Shown: positions 22,451-34,656, counted from the stretch's first letter. The stretch is DNA of 64,000 nt from Schizophyllum amplum (GCA_007026445.1 VDMD01000001.1:1116001-1180000); one strand, 5' to 3'. A program made the numbers and translations. Notes: generated from the letters alone by a model not told the origin.

Positions 22451-24513
22451 GCTGGCAGGTTGGACGGGCGGTGCAGAGGCCCTTGACACAGCTGCCCTCA
22501 AACCGTCGTATATATCCCATGACGACGTGCGAATCCAGTAAACCTAGCGGGGCGGCGCATCGCCCGGCGATCTCCCCACGCTATATACATACGCCTCTGA
22601 CAAGACCACATGCGCGCACGCTCGAGACTTCTGATGACCCTGGGCAGGCAGCGCCGTGGGCAAGGACTGAATCGCGGCGGGCTAATGAACGTCTCAGGAC
22701 AAGCAAACGTTGGGCGAGCGGCAGTCGCGTCCTTACCGGAACTCGTGGCCCTTGGGCTCTCATGGCAGGCACGCCCTGAGCAGTATGATGATGGGATAGA
22801 TGCGGCTGGATAGCGGCGCAAGGCTACCTTAGCCCTGCAGCTGACTGCCACGGGCGCTTACGTTGCCCTCGGGGGACACCGTACGCGTCGAGACTGTCGG
22901 ACACGGCTGAGCTCCACCTCCAGGCTGCAGTTGCGCGCCGTATATCGCCAAAACGAGACGAGCTGTTGCATCGCAAACTTCAACAGCTGATTGGAGATGA
23001 GCAGGTCCTTATTTCTCGACCTACGATCCGGGAAAGGCTGAGTATCATAGAAGGGGTGAACTACGCATAGCGATTGTGGGTATGCTGGTCGGTTCCTATC
23101 TGACGATGAGGTCAACAGACGTGGGGACATAGAGCAAGATGGCTCTCGTGGCTTCGGCGTCGCTCTAGGCAAAAGCAATCAATCAGCGGAGGTTGAGAGT
23201 GATTGGAGAAGCCCGGGGCTCGGATGAAGGGGACAAACATACTGAGTGATCCTGGGCTTCCAGGTAAGGCCGAGAGCGACAGATGAATGACATGTCAGGA
23301 GCAACGTGTGATGATGACTGTCGAGGGTGGCGATTGCAAGGCCAACGGTGGCTCGTGTTTTGCGAGTTGAGGTTTCCTCGCTTGTCGGGGAAGCAGGTTG
23401 TATGTTCCCAGGGCACGCGAGACCAGCTGCTGCGGGAGAAGCTATAAGAGTTCTAGGAGCACAGCTCAGATTCAGACCTCTGAGACTGGAGTACGTTTGC
23501 TTACAAGCGGAGAGTATAGCAGACTGCATAGTCCTGGCAATGGGCATCTCTGCCGTCCTGATGCTCCACGGGCTGTTTGGCTCTCGCAGTGTCAGTCGTG
23601 ATGCGAGGCCCATAGCAAACGTGTTTCAAGCGGAACCATGCTTCTGCCAGCTGTTCGCAGTCGCGTTGACGCAAGCCATGTCGCAAGGGAGAGGATCCAT
23701 ATGGATGGATAATGGTCAAAAAGTAGAATGAGCAGCGTACTGCAGTCGTAGACAGACAGAGAACAAGCAACAGGAGAATGCCATGGGTTGTCACGTAGTA
23801 GAGGGGCAAGGAAGGATAGAGGAAGAGCTTGTCATCATAATAGCAGACGCGCCACCCACGCTCGGAGACGACGAGAAAGGCTGGGTAAATTTGAACGCCT
23901 GATTGTTTGAGCGTCCGGATTGACGGCGGGCTATTCGTTGCTGACGAGATGTCAATATCCACCACCCTACAAAGCTTCAACGTTCAACACCCTACTCACC
24001 ATCGAAGAATGGAACTTTACGCGAACGCTACCAGTGAGAGGATTTGAGTGTAGCGCCGGTATAGTTCGCGAATCGCCGAATGTGCGAAGAGTTCCGCAGA
24101 GCAAGAGAAATATGGCGCGTCAGGAAGGTCAAAACCGCTCGTTTCTCAACGTAGCCATCACGCGAGGGGATGAACCGAGTGCAATCTATAGGTTCTGTCC
24201 GAAAACAACTTGGGGGTCTCAAGCGGCCTACAAGAGATCGGATCCGGATGGCTGTACTAGCGAGGTGCAACACAGCAGGCTCTTCTCGTTCGTGGCAGGT
24301 CTGGCACCAAGACAAGACGAGGACAGGAAAGTAGATGGTGGATGGTGGTTGGAGGCAAGAGCCGGGTTAGGCACATGTGACTGCTCGCTGATGGCGCCAT
24401 CGCCGCGACTGGTGAGAGCGTGGCGAACAATGGCGATGTACACATGTCCCGATTGCTCATCACCGCTCTAGACGCTGCGGCGCCGTCCGCTGCGAACAAC
24501 ATAAACGACCGCA
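22451..24513. other. 2 kb without a confident gene
   Basis: On the minus strand near 23730-23980 one frame has a hydrophobic run (LPLYYVTTHGILLLLVLCLS) followed by a possible donor; it may be a fragment of a membrane-protein gene, but no start, splice chain or family match could be built. The rest holds only short unrelated frames and the promoter of the permease gene. Confidence 0.4.
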
Positions 24514-26837
24514 ATGGCTCGAGAGCGCAGCCGTCAATCCAGCGCTGAACCGTCAGAGATGTCGCCCTTGCTCAGCGACGCCGGCAGCAGCAGCCATGGT
24601 GGCGCTTCCAACGCCCCCGTTGCGCAGCCCACGAGCGGGCTGCACCGCAGTCTCAGTGCCCGGCAGGTGCAGATGATCGCCATCTCGGGCACCATAGGCA
24701 CAGGACTGTTCCTCGGTGCGTACCCCATACCCCCACTCAGATTCCCCCCTAAAGTAATGTCCCGCAGGTACCGGGAAGTCGCTTGCTGAAGGCGGGCCCG
24801 CGTCTATCCTCATTGCCTATGCGCTTGTGGGCTTTATTGTCTATGTCACTCTCCTCCTACTCGGCGAGATGGCCACACAGTACCCTGTCGCCGGATCATT
24901 CAATGCGTATGCGACGCGCTTCTTCTCCCCTTCCTATGGCTTCGCACTCTCGTGGAACTACTGGTTCAATGATGCAGTCAGCATGGCAGGGGACCTCACA
25001 GCCGCGCAGCTTGTCCTCCAGTTTTGGGGCGTGGAGCGCGGATGGATTGCAAGCCTTGTATTCTGGGTCTTCTTGGTCGGCACGAATTCCATCAATGTGC
25101 GCGCATACGGCGAGCTTGGTACGTCTTGTATTTGCATTGACCCCCCGATTGAGAAGCAACTAACATCTTTGACAGAGTACTGGCTTTCGCTTCTCAAGGT
25201 CCTCACCGTCATCGTGTTCATCATCCTCGGCATCCTCGTGAACGTTGGCGTCAACACAGACCATCATTATATTGGCGGACATAATTGGCACATTCCTGAG
25301 GCGCCCTTTGTCGGCGGCTTCGGAGGCTTCGCAAAGGTCTTCGTGACTGCGAGCTTCGCATGTGCGTCGTATCTGGTCTAATATGTGCTATGCCGCTCAT
25401 CGCGCGCCTTCAGACGGAGGAACAGAATCACTGGGCATCACTGCTGGGGAAACAAAGAACCCATCGAAGAATATGCCGAGAGTAGTGAAGTTCGTCTTTT
25501 GGAGGTCAGCGTTTCGCTTCGATGTCACGGTAGTTTCGACGCTGAGCCATTGCTTCAGAATCATATTGTTCTATGTACTCAGCATTTTGATCATCGGCCT
25601 GAATGGTGAGTAGCCGTTTTGCTACAACAACAAAAATCGACTGACGGAAAACAGTTCCGTGGGACTATCCGAACCTCTCTAACAGGAGCACGACAACATC
25701 TCCGTTCACCATTGTGTTCCAGCAGGCCGGATCGAGTGAGCATCCAGCCAAAGATTTACTGCAACTACGGCCTAACCTACTGCGCAGGCGCTGCCGCCTC
25801 GTTCATGAACACAGTCGTCTTGACATCCGTCCTCTCGGCGGGGAACCATGCCCTATTTGCTGGAACGCGCGTGCTATACGGTGCGCAATCCTCCTTGAAT
25901 GCGGAAATGGGGACAGATTTTGAAGCGTCTTTTTACAGGCCTCGCGACCGCTACACCACGGCAGGCGCCACCCATATTTGCCTGGTCGACGAAGCAAGGT
26001 ATCCCGCTCCCCGCTCTTTTGCTCACTAGCAGCATCAGCGCTCTATGTTTCGGCGCCAGCTTCGTCGGCAGTGGCGAGCTCTGGGGATGGTTGCAGAATA
26101 TCGTTGGTGTCTCCAATCAGGTGCGTTATACTTGTTCTCTGCATTGCACCACGGTTACTTATCATGTTATCCAGCTCGCCTGGCTCTCCATCGGACTCGC
26201 GTCATGGCGCTTCCGCAGAGCATGGCAGCAGCAGGGCCGCGCCTTGACAGAGCTCAAATTTCACTCGCGCTGGACCCGCCACTGGGCACCCGGCTTCGTC
26301 ATCGTCGCTGTCTGCTTCCTCATCATCGGTGCGTGCACTGGCTAGGCGTCTATTGGCAAACCCATTCTTTAAGTCTGCGTGCTAATTTCTGGCGCGCGGC
26401 GCCTATCCAGTGCAGGGCTGGTCCTCCGTCATCCCGCATTTCGTCGCCGTCGACTTCGTGTCGATGTACGTCGAGATCTTCATCATGATCACCATGTACG
26501 TGGCGTATATGCTGCTGCGAAGGCCAGACCCGGTCGAACCAACGCGGCCTGGAGCGGACACTGGCGAAAGAGAGGGTGAGCTGGTGGCGTTGCTCAATTG
26601 TGTTTCTTCCGCTGACCGACCAATCCTCCTTATTCCCTCCTCATTTTTTGATATCCCCTAGCTCCTATCCGGCGACGTGTCTGGTATTCCGACCTCGTCG
26701 ATACCAAAACGGTCGACCTGACGCGGGACGAGTACGAAGAAGAGGAAGAGGACAAACACGACGACGACAAGCGAGAGCAGCGCCTGGGTTCCGGTCGGTG
26801 GAGGCTTTTGTGGCGATTATGGTACTTGGTGGTATAG
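24514..26837 (+). CDS. Amino-acid permease, APC superfamily (yeast AAT type)
   Basis: Plasma-membrane proton-coupled amino-acid uptake. The ATG at 24514 opens a polar N-terminal tail with a PLL motif (MSPLLSDAG), then LSARQVQMIAISGTIGTGLF, the conserved first-helix motif. Next come GEMATQYPVAGSF and FALSWNYWFNDAVS. Exon junctions at 25122/25175, 25365/25410 and 25880/25938 restore VRAYGELEYWLSLLKVLTV, ASFAYGGTESLGITAGETKN and TRVLYGLATATPRQAPP. Later helices include LLTSSISALCFGASF and VDFVSMYVEIFIMITMYVAY. The acidic cytosolic tail (EEEEEDKHDDDK) ends at TAG 26835-26837. Substrate range (general or specific) cannot be told. About ten exons. Confidence 0.9.
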
Positions 26838-27405
26838 GCGCAGGAGCAGATGGCACTACCTACAAGTCTGGAAAAGTGTCTCTCTAGCTTGCGTCTCTTC
26901 TCTCACGGGCACGCATTGCCTTGTGGTTGAACCTGGGTTCAACGTTGAACAAGACATAGAGTCCCTCGCAACTGTAATCGCCCTTCAGTGACCCGATGAG
27001 GTGCGCCCGCATATCTGCCGCATACCATTTTGTCATGTTCAGAACATCCCTCATGCTTCCATTCCAAGTCGCTGTCGTTGTTGTACAGTGCACCGATGCT
27101 ATCGGGCAACTCCTTGGTTCTGAACCGACCTGATCAGCAGTGCTCTCTTGAAATCTCGGCCACTCCTTCAATGCTTTCTCTAGCTTTCGGGGAGCATGAT
27201 CATCTGCTCACGATCAACCAAAGGCTCACAAATATATGGTGAGCGTCCCTGCAAGCTTCAAGCTTCAGCTCACGGTGGAATATGCGGCTTTTCGAGCCCG
27301 TCGATCGCCTACTCGCCCGTCCTGATTCGAAGGCGTGTCGACGGCTCCCGGAACCTAGACATCTCCGGGGTTGATCATCCGCACCATCCTATTCATGGGC
27401 GTGAG
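26838..27405. other. Intergenic, no gene seen
   Basis: A minus-strand frame at 26884-27171 (95 codons) has no recognised relatives and no supporting splice structure. The right end is the promoter of the secreted-protein gene. Confidence 0.4.
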
Positions 27406-27413
27406 TATAAAAG
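27406..27413 (+). promoter_or_regulatory. TATA box of the small secreted protein gene
   Basis: TATAAAAG about 77 bp upstream of the ATG at 27490, followed by a C/T-rich leader, the classical layout of a strongly expressed fungal gene. Confidence 0.65.
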
Positions 27414-27489
27414 GGCTCCTGCTCACGGTTCATCTTCATCCACTTTCCTCACGTACCATTTTCAGCTTCGCATTTCTTCACATTCAACC

Positions 27490-28069
27490 ATGCGTTTCTT
27501 CGCCTTGGCCTCTGTTCTCGCTGCCGCCACCTGTGCCCTCGCTCAGGAGGCCGCTCGTTACGGTGCCGTCACTATCGACGGCGACAACACGGTCAGCGCC
27601 GGCCAGGTACGTCTGTTGTCTCTTCCGCATCATTGCTAGGCTGACTGACTCTCGTAGACGTTCTCGGTCACGTATAACTCAACTGTGGCACGCTACACGC
27701 CGAAGACCGTAGACTTCGTGTTGCAGGGAACGTTGCCCAATGGCAACCGCTCGCCTTACGTCGTGTTGGCTCGCAACGACATATCTGCGGACCAGAAGGT
27801 CCTTCAGCAGGACCTGACGGTATGTTTCTTCATATACGTTGGTGCATTGACGTGGAGACTCATGCAATTCTTAAGATGCCCGACATTACTACGGCCCTTG
27901 GCTCTGACATTACTAACTGGCTGGTCAGTCATTACGCGGTCATTTTGCCCAATAGTCCGATGTTGACTCTGTCTATCAGCTCGTATCCTTCATCACGTAC
28001 GACTACGACGACTACACTCCGCCCGTCGTCATGTCGGGTGGCACTTCGGCTCCCATCAACATCGTTTGA
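27490..28069 (+). CDS. Small secreted protein
   Basis: Model: exons 27490-27606, 27658-27819 and 27956-28069, giving 130 aa. The N-terminus is a signal peptide (MRFFALASVLAAATCALAQ) with a likely cut after CALA or Q19. The mature part (DGDNTVSAGQTFSVTYNST onward) is beta-strand-rich, has no cysteine and ends SGGTSAPINIV; similar small secreted proteins are common in mushrooms and wood-decay fungi, with no known role. The second intron is taken as 136 bp because it contains TACTAAC (27911-27917) as a branch site. A two-intron alternative would need a 32 bp intron. One NST site could be glycosylated. Confidence 0.75.
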
Positions 28070-28772
28070 GGGGAACACTGCATGTAATACATGCATTCGG
28101 TTTCTCTTCCACGATGCTTAAGCTTAAGGGACAAAGGACTTCCTTTGATATGATACTTGCCCATAGTTTGACACTCGGATGTGTTCGCTCGAGTAGGGAA
28201 AAAGTTTGAAACTGTCGGTATTCGGTATTTGTTTGCTCGTAGACACACGTACCGTTCCAAAGCGATGTGAACCTACCGTTAAAGTTCAACGTCGGTCACG
28301 TGCACTCGGTTCCGAACCGGCACTCGCCTTAGCCAGTGCTCAGCAGCGCTCCTAGCCCGCTAGTCGACAATCTGTCCATAAGTAAGTGCCTCTTGACAAG
28401 ACACAATGCATGAGTTATCAGGGAGCCGTGTTTCTGTGCACCACCAATCACTGAGGCCCGGGGGGAAACGATGGCTGGAACGCGCCGAGCGACGATACGA
28501 CTCGTCGGTCATGCTTAAGTCCATATTCCATCCCAGCAGGCTAGCTTATGTCGTTGTAAGAAGTAACTTGCAGTTCCATCCAATGCAAACGATACAAGAC
28601 GCAGTGCATCAAAAGATCACGAGGACCTGCCTCCCTCACCATAATATAGTATTATATGTAAACGGCGAGCCTAACCAAGAAGCCTCGTCCGTGATTCAGA
28701 GACCCGCACCTCATCCAAATGGCATGCTGATCCAAGTAAGTCGTATGCTCAGCTGTAACAACTCGACCACTA
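28070..28772. other. Intergenic between convergent genes
   Basis: About 700 bp between the secreted-protein gene and the minus-strand coiled-coil gene. Only short frames with no family resemblance. Confidence 0.4.
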
Positions 28773-31112
28773 TCAACCCCGATTGCTGAAGCGCGATTTC
28801 GAGCGCGCACTGCGCACCGTCGAAGCCGGCGTCGGTGGCAGCGGCACCCCCGCAGCCGTCATACCCGACGGCGGCAACGGCACACCCGCTGCAGTCATCC
28901 CTGTGGCCGGAAGCGGCACACCCGCCGCGGTCATCGCCGACCCAGGCAGCGGCATTCCAGCCGCGCGTCGTACTGTGCTCGCCACAGACGGTGTACCCCT
29001 CCGCGAGCCGGCGGCAGACGGCGTACCTCTGCGCGAGCCGGCGGCAGACGCCGCTTGGAGAGGGTGTGATTTCGGGGGTGGCGTCGTCAGGGTTCCATCG
29101 TCGCTCTCCATGCCCGAATCGACCGCCTCGTCGTCGAGCGGGGGCGGAATGACTGCAGGACCTTCTACGTAGCCGGATCCATCTCCGTAGCTTGGTGAGC
29201 CCCCATAGCCCTGAGGATCCCCATAACCTTGTGCGTCCCCGTAGGCCGGCCCATCAGTATAAACAGGCCCGTCCGCATATATGCGTGGCTGCCCCGGTTG
29301 CGGCATCGACACCGGCGTGGGCATCCCCGCGCTGGGTGTCGGCATACCGCGAGGAGAGGGTGCTGGCATACCGCGAGGCGTAGCCGGCGGCATCGAGCGC
29401 GGCGTGGGCATCGGATTCGAGCCGGGCAACGGCGACGCTTTGGCGGCGGGTGTGAAGCCTGCGGGCACGAAGCCGGGTGGCAGCTCGTCGATGGTGGTGT
29501 CGAGGGCCTCAGGCGCTGGCACGGCCAGTGGATCCTCCGCGTCCGCCGGCGTGAGGAGGTCCTCCGCGGCCTGCGCGTCGTCTTCGTCCGGCGCGGAGTC
29601 TGAGCGGGACTGGGAGGCATCAGTAAGTGGGGGGTCACGTTTCGTAGCGTGAAGCTTACAGGAGGCTGTACACTGATATCTGGCACGGTGGTGCCGCTGG
29701 TGACTGAACGGGACAGTGGTGGCCGCCTAGGTACCAGGCGTGATGAATCGCTGCTCGAGCTCGACGGGCGCCTGTAGATGGGCGGCGCATTGCTACGGGC
29801 TGGCGTGTATACGGGAGTGGCTCTGCTCGGCCCTATATCCATCGGGCCTGGTGTCGGGTTGGGGCTGGGGCCAGCGCTTCGCACCTCCTCGATCGCGCTC
29901 ATTGGTGTCATGATCTCGCGATCCATCGCCGGCTCCTTCACCATATCCATGTGCGAGAGCGTCGTCGACAGCGACTCCGGGCTCGACTGGCGGTATCCGT
30001 AGTGGTGGTGGCTGCGCCGGCGACGATGCGGTCCAGGGGTCTGCTGCGCCTCTGTCATCGGGGGCAGTGGTGGCTCGACGACAGCCTGCGGCGTCTGCTG
30101 CACGAATTCGTGTGGCGGAGGTATGCGGATACCCTCTTCGCCGGGGTTGAGTGTGGGGATGAAGTTGTCTGGCGGCGGGTGACGCGGAGACATGATCCCC
30201 GTGAGCGCAGAAGGTGTCGTAGATGGCGGGCGAGGTGGAGGTGCGTGAGCCATTTGTGGCTCTGGCTCTGGCGGTTCTGGGACTGGGTCTTGTGGACGTG
30301 GTGGAGTGGGAACGGCTTCATCGCTACCGCCGTCCGTTGACTGACGGCGCTCGTTGAAAGGGCCCCTCGCTGCACGCGCATAATCCCGCCGTGAGACGAC
30401 GCTCTCGTCGTCGTCAAAGAGCTCCTCTTCCGTCGTAGTGACGGGGACGGATGAGATGTATCGTCGCCCGTACGTAAACTCGCGTCCGCGCTGCAGACCC
30501 TCGAGGATACCTATGCGCCGGCCTTCCTCGCGGGCAATTTCGATGAGGCGCTCTTCGTTCAGACGTCGTGCAGTAGACCTGGCGCGCGCGGCTTCTTCTT
30601 CTGCTCTGACCCGCTGTGCGTCTACAGCGTTCACGGTCTCTTGGGCGCGCTTGATTTCGAACGCCGCTTTCTCAAGCTGGATCTGGTACAGTCTTGGGTG
30701 CTGTCAGAATACAGAAATAGACGGGCTGTACAAGCACGCACGAAAGCTCCCTCTTCGCCTTCTCCGCGTCTCGCGTCGCAGCGAGCTTCTCGTCGTTCAC
30801 AGTACGCAGGCGTGTCAGTACCTCGACGAGGTCGCGCTCCGCATTGTCCGCACGTCGTTTCTCCGCATTGCATTGCTCTGTTATAGTGCGAATCAAGCGT
30901 TCCATGTCCTTGGCGTTTTCGCGCTCGTGCAAGACGAGCATGCGCGCCGCTATCTCTCTACTGGACCGATCTTTGTGGCTCCGACGCGACTTGCTCTCGC
31001 GAGTCGACGCATCGGAGGACCTCGTACGGTGTGACTGGCTCATGGAGTCTGAAGAGAGTGAGTCCTGCGCAGGAAAGTCGTGCTGGACGCCGGGTGAGTG
31101 GTCGGGATCCAT
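28773..31112 (-). CDS. Coiled-coil and low-complexity protein with tandem motifs, function unknown
   Basis: The start at 31112 opens a Ser/Asp/Arg-rich head, then a long helical coiled coil across the first intron (RTITEQCNAEKRRADNAERD to RRLNEERLIEIAREEGRR). The first intron is read as GTGCGT to CCCAAG. A proline-rich disordered middle follows, then a GTAAGC...CCCAG intron near 29634-29690. The last exon carries tandem repeats: GMTAAGVPLP three times, AAGSRRGTPS twice, and RGMP-TP and YGD-GYG units. Total about 740 aa, ending RFSNRG. No enzymatic domain. The coiled-coil/EEGRR-GILEGLQRGR block looks conserved among basidiomycetes. Role not known; a cytoskeletal or scaffold part is only a guess. 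Confidence 0.7.
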
Positions 31113-31789
31113 TGTACGTCAATGGGTAGGCTGGCGGGTCAATAACGCGGTTATGAAGAGCAGGTGATCAGCATGGGGTGCTCCTGAGCACAGATAAGAA
31201 GCAAGTGTGGATACGATAGATAAATTCGTGATTCGGTCGTGGCAGTCGTGAACGCAAGAGGTAAGTAGCAGCACGGTCGCAGAGACCAGGCAGAGACCGT
31301 GACGGAAGTGGTCAAGCCTTAGCGCGTCAGGCATCAAGTGATCGTATTTTGATAGGGCCATGTGGCGTCGTCGCGTGGCTGCCATAGTTCGTTTGGCCAT
31401 AAACAATCATCGACCAAGCAAAGCTAAGCATACGACCGCTGGACTATAGTGAAGTACTGAAAAATTTTGCGGGGCTGAAGAAGTGTTTTATGGCACGAAC
31501 AAGTGCAGATGCGTTCAACTGTCAGCGCCGCGGCTTTTCGGTCCGGATTCCATGCTCGGCGGCGGTTGCCGGTGCGCATCTTGACTTTCGACCATCACGA
31601 TTCTAGAGACTAGAGCGTATATTCAATTCATCTACTTTCTATCTTGCTCGGACATCGAAGATAGGCGTGATGCTATGCAGCGCGGACCGCCCGGCTGTTC
31701 GGGAGATCCATCCAGGACCCACGTTCGCGCAGGACAATCCGACAAAGTAGCGCCTCACAAATGCCCTCACAAACCCTCAAGCAACCATC
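31113..31789. other. Shared upstream region, no gene seen
   Basis: About 680 bp between two divergent genes, likely holding both promoters. No coding or RNA feature recognised. Confidence 0.4.
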
Positions 31790-32548
31790 ATGTCCCCCCG
31801 CCACACATCACCATCCCTCGCACCAACGCACGACGCTAGCATGCTTGCGGCGGCGCTGACCATCAGTCCCCTGTTCTTTTTCGCTATCCCTGGTACCTAC
31901 GCCAAAGGCGGCGGCGGGCACAAATCCCACACAAGCGGCGGCAGCGACACGGGAGGCTCCTCAAACAGCGGGGAATCCGGCACCTCTAACGGCGCAGACT
32001 CCATCTCGGGCGGCAGCAGCGGCTCAAGCAGCGGTAGCTCCGGGTCCAGCTATGGCTCGGGCTCGGGCACCAATAATCCTGGCACAGGGTCCACCTCCAA
32101 CTCCAGCAACAATCACCACAACAATAACAACTCGCAGTGCGTGGTGACGAGCGCAGTCCCCGACAGCGGCACCGCAAGCGCTGGCTACACCACGTACACC
32201 ACCGCCTGTTCGTCGAGGCCGAGCCTGTACTCCAGCCAGGATCTGGGGCGAAGGCAGAGCAAGGAGCTCTCGAGCAGCGCCATCGCTGGCATCGTGATCG
32301 GATGTGCGTTAGCCTGCCTGTTTCAATGTGCCGTTGCTTATCACCTCCCGGCTGTTGCAGCTGTCGCCGGCGTGGCTATCATCGCGTTCGCGCTCTGGTA
32401 TCTCCTGCGCAGGCAGAAGCGCAACACGCGTCTTGTGGGAGACAAGAAAATCTCCATCGCTGCGCCCGAGGGCACCGAGTCGATGAGCAAAAAAGCATAC
32501 GAGGCGCTGGAGCACGAGAGCAAGACGACCATTGTGGCGGAGCCATGA
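31790..32548 (+). CDS. Ser/Gly-rich single-pass membrane protein, possible wall sensor
   Basis: The ATG at 31790 leads to a hydrophobic segment (MLAAALTISPLFFFAIPG) likely acting as a signal or anchor. A Ser/Gly/Thr/Asn-rich region of about 85 residues follows (SGGSSGSSSGSSGSS and a HHNNNN run), expected to be disordered and O-glycosylated. A short conserved block (CVVTSAVPDSG) precedes a transmembrane helix and a cytoplasmic tail (RRQKRNTRLVGDKKI). A 51 bp stretch, 32310-32360 (GTGCGT to TTGCAG), is probably an intron; splicing gives one clean helix (IAGIVIGSVAGVAIIAFALW), reading through gives a longer doubled one. The layout resembles wall-stress sensors or mucin-like proteins, but no Cys-rich head is present. 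Function unassigned. Confidence 0.7.
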   Translation: MSPRHTSPSLAPTHDASMLAAALTISPLFFFAIPGTYAKGGGGHKSHTSGGSDTGGSSNSGESGTSNGADSISGGSSGSSSGSSGSSYGSGSGTNNPGTGSTSNSSNNHHNNNNSQCVVTSAVPDSGTASAGYTTYTTACSSRPSLYSSQDLGRRQSKELSSSAIAGIVIGCALACLFQCAVAYHLPAVAAVAGVAIIAFALWYLLRRQKRNTRLVGDKKISIAAPEGTESMSKKAYEALEHESKTTIVAEP

Positions 32549-32939
32549 TCGCGAAGATTGCTGGGATTATCTATTCGCCGGTTATAGAGGTTTGCGTGGC
32601 TTCTGTACTCTGAGCTGAACCTGCTTTGCGTGGCTTGTCTGTCCTCTGTTTTCATACCTTGCTTGTTTGAGCGTTGACCATTCTGCTATATGATTGACTT
32701 CCCTCTCGCATCGACGTCATTCAGCTCGGCGTCGAAGATTAAGTCCAAGGTCAGTATACAGTGTAATCTCCCAGTTGCAAGCCACAAATGAGGTGAGTCA
32801 ATGAGTCTGTCTTTCCTCAGCTAATGTCCAGTCCTTCGCCATTCGATCACCGTACTCGCGTGTTATAGCTGAGTAGGAAGGTATTCCCCTCTATATTTGA
32901 ATTTCCTTTCCCGCCACTAAAACCACCCATAAGTGTGCG
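32549..32939. other. Intergenic between convergent genes
   Basis: About 390 bp; no feature recognised beyond expected 3' UTRs. Confidence 0.4.
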
Positions 32940-33923
32940 TCAACACACCGCCCGCCTGAGCAGGTCCGCATACGGCCCGCGTGCTTTGCGGCAGAAGAGG
33001 ACACGGTCGTCGTCGGCTGCGGCTGCACGCTTCAGGGCGGGCGGTAGGCGCTGTGTCGAGGGTGTTGAGGCTGGTACAGCGGGGAGCTCGTGTCTTGCCG
33101 CGGACGACGGCGTGCTCACGCCTACGGATGGCGACTTGCCTCCAACGAAGGGCGACTTCGCGCTGACGGTCTGTGTGCTCGCTATCTCGAAGGGCGACTT
33201 GCCACCGACGAAGGACGACCTGGCAGGCGATGAAGCCTTCGTACTAGCTGACAACAACGGCTCCGCGGAGCGTGGGTTAGCGCCGGCGACAAAGGGGGAC
33301 TTCACAGGGCTGCCGAAGGGAGACGATGATGCGCAGCTGGGCAAGGGCGACGATGCTCTGCCACCGACAACGGGGGACGCCGGTGTCGAAGCGGTTGGTG
33401 CCGGTGGTGAGGGTGTGGCGACGGTGAGTGACACTGCTTTCGCGTCGCGCGATAGCGGCTGACTCGTTGCAGACAGTGGTGACTGACCCTGGTCGGATGG
33501 CGGAGGGTGCCTCGCACCGGGCAGGATATTTTGCTTCACGTCGGGCAGCGAAGGTCGCTTCGCGGCGGGTGCGGGAGCGTCTCGGGGTTGCTCGACCGGC
33601 GGCGGGGTACTCGGCTGTGCATGGTGCACGAGCTGACACTCGAGGCGCGCGTTCGCACGCCGCAGCTCCTCGCACTCACGGCGGACCTCAGCAATGTTCT
33701 CGCTCTGTGCGAGGATATCAGCTTGCCTGCTGAGAAAGAAAGCGGAGGATGAGAGCGGTATTAGCCCCAAAGTTGGCGGACCACTTGGGACGCGCACGAG
33801 GGCGTGGAAGGCGAATGTGACACGTACTGAGGCCTGAACTGCCTGCAATATCTGCAGCAACATATCCTCGACGGCGGGCTCTGCCAGAGGTGTAGCTAGA
33901 CGGGGTGTAGCTGCGGACTCCAT
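32940..33923 (-). CDS. Disordered protein with SPFVGG repeats, function unknown
   Basis: The start at 33923 opens MESAATPRLATPLAEPAVED. An intron (GTACGT to CTCAG, about 33827-33728) joins ILQAVQAS to QADILAQSENIAEVRRECEE, making one helical coiled-coil segment. The rest is Pro/Ser/Ala-rich and disordered, with a repeated phrase: KSPFVAG, SSFVGGKSPF, KSPFVGGKSPS. The SP pairs are potential CDK or MAPK sites. The C-terminus (RRAVC) ends in a lone Cys, not a full CaaX box. About 295 aa. No homology recognised. The coiled coil plus SP-rich tail would suit an adaptor, but this is a guess. Confidence 0.6.
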   Translation of the reverse strand: MESAATPRLATPLAEPAVEDMLLQILQAVQASVRVTFAFHALVRVPSGPPTLGLIPLSSSAFFLSRQADILAQSENIAEVRRECEELRRANARLECQLVHHAQPSTPPPVEQPRDAPAPAAKRPSLPDVKQNILPGARHPPPSDQGQSPLSATSQPLSRDAKAVSLTVATPSPPAPTASTPASPVVGGRASSPLPSCASSSPFGSPVKSPFVAGANPRSAEPLLSASTKASSPARSSFVGGKSPFEIASTQTVSAKSPFVGGKSPSVGVSTPSSAARHELPAVPASTPSTQRLPPALKRAAAADDDRVLFCRKARGPYADLLRRAVC

Positions 33924-34656
33924 GGCTGCACGACGCTAATCGACGGTCTCCTTATATGTAGATAATATATCTGTAGATGGGGGAGGTCGGCTATAGAGTC
34001 AGAGGATAAGATGTCAACGAAGCCTTCGAACGTGACGAACCAGCGACACGCACCACCAGATAGGGCGCGGTCAAAGAGGGGAGGGCAGGTGGTTACCCAA
34101 CAGGCGCACGTATATATGTGCACCCCGCCCTGGTCCCGCCGGGGCTAGACTATCGACGGTCAACTTGAACCGGGATGTTGGCCGCAGTGGCACTGCGCAG
34201 CCACAAATAAGTACGAGCCGCGCGCGACGCTCAGGTCACACCACCACGCCGCCTGTCGTCTAGCTAGGCATGCGAGTATGAAGCGTAGCTATGCAGGCGA
34301 CCACCGCGCTGCGCAACGCAGCTGGGGGCCTCACGGAGGTGGGGCTCGAGTCTCGACACCCTGGATAAATGTCGCAGAGTTTTGCTCGCGCTCGTCGCGG
34401 GCGCGCTCTGCGACAAGTTGCGGATATACTTATACCTGTGCGCTCTCGTCCACGGGCCATGATGCATGGTTGCTGTACATATGAATGGAGAGTCCGGTCG
34501 TCGCACGAGGGTGTGGTACCTATATAAGTACGGCAGCGGCAGAGTAAGTATTTGGATATCTATGATACAGAGTTCATGATGCACGTTAGTACTAGGTCGA
34601 GCAAGCTGTCAGTAGAGAGTCCAGAATTGTCATGATTCAGAGTGCGTGTTGGTATG
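33924..34656. other. Intergenic, no gene seen
   Basis: About 730 bp between two minus-strand genes. TATATAAG-like sequence occurs at about 34521. No convincing gene on either strand. Confidence 0.4.

Noticed and set aside
23501..23980. Minus-strand frame with a hydrophobic run
   Set aside because: Could be part of a membrane-protein gene, but no start, further helices or splice chain were found; mentioned only as a possible fragment.
26884..27171. 95-codon minus-strand frame
   Set aside because: No family resemblance, no splice partners, and it overlaps the promoter region of the secreted-protein gene.
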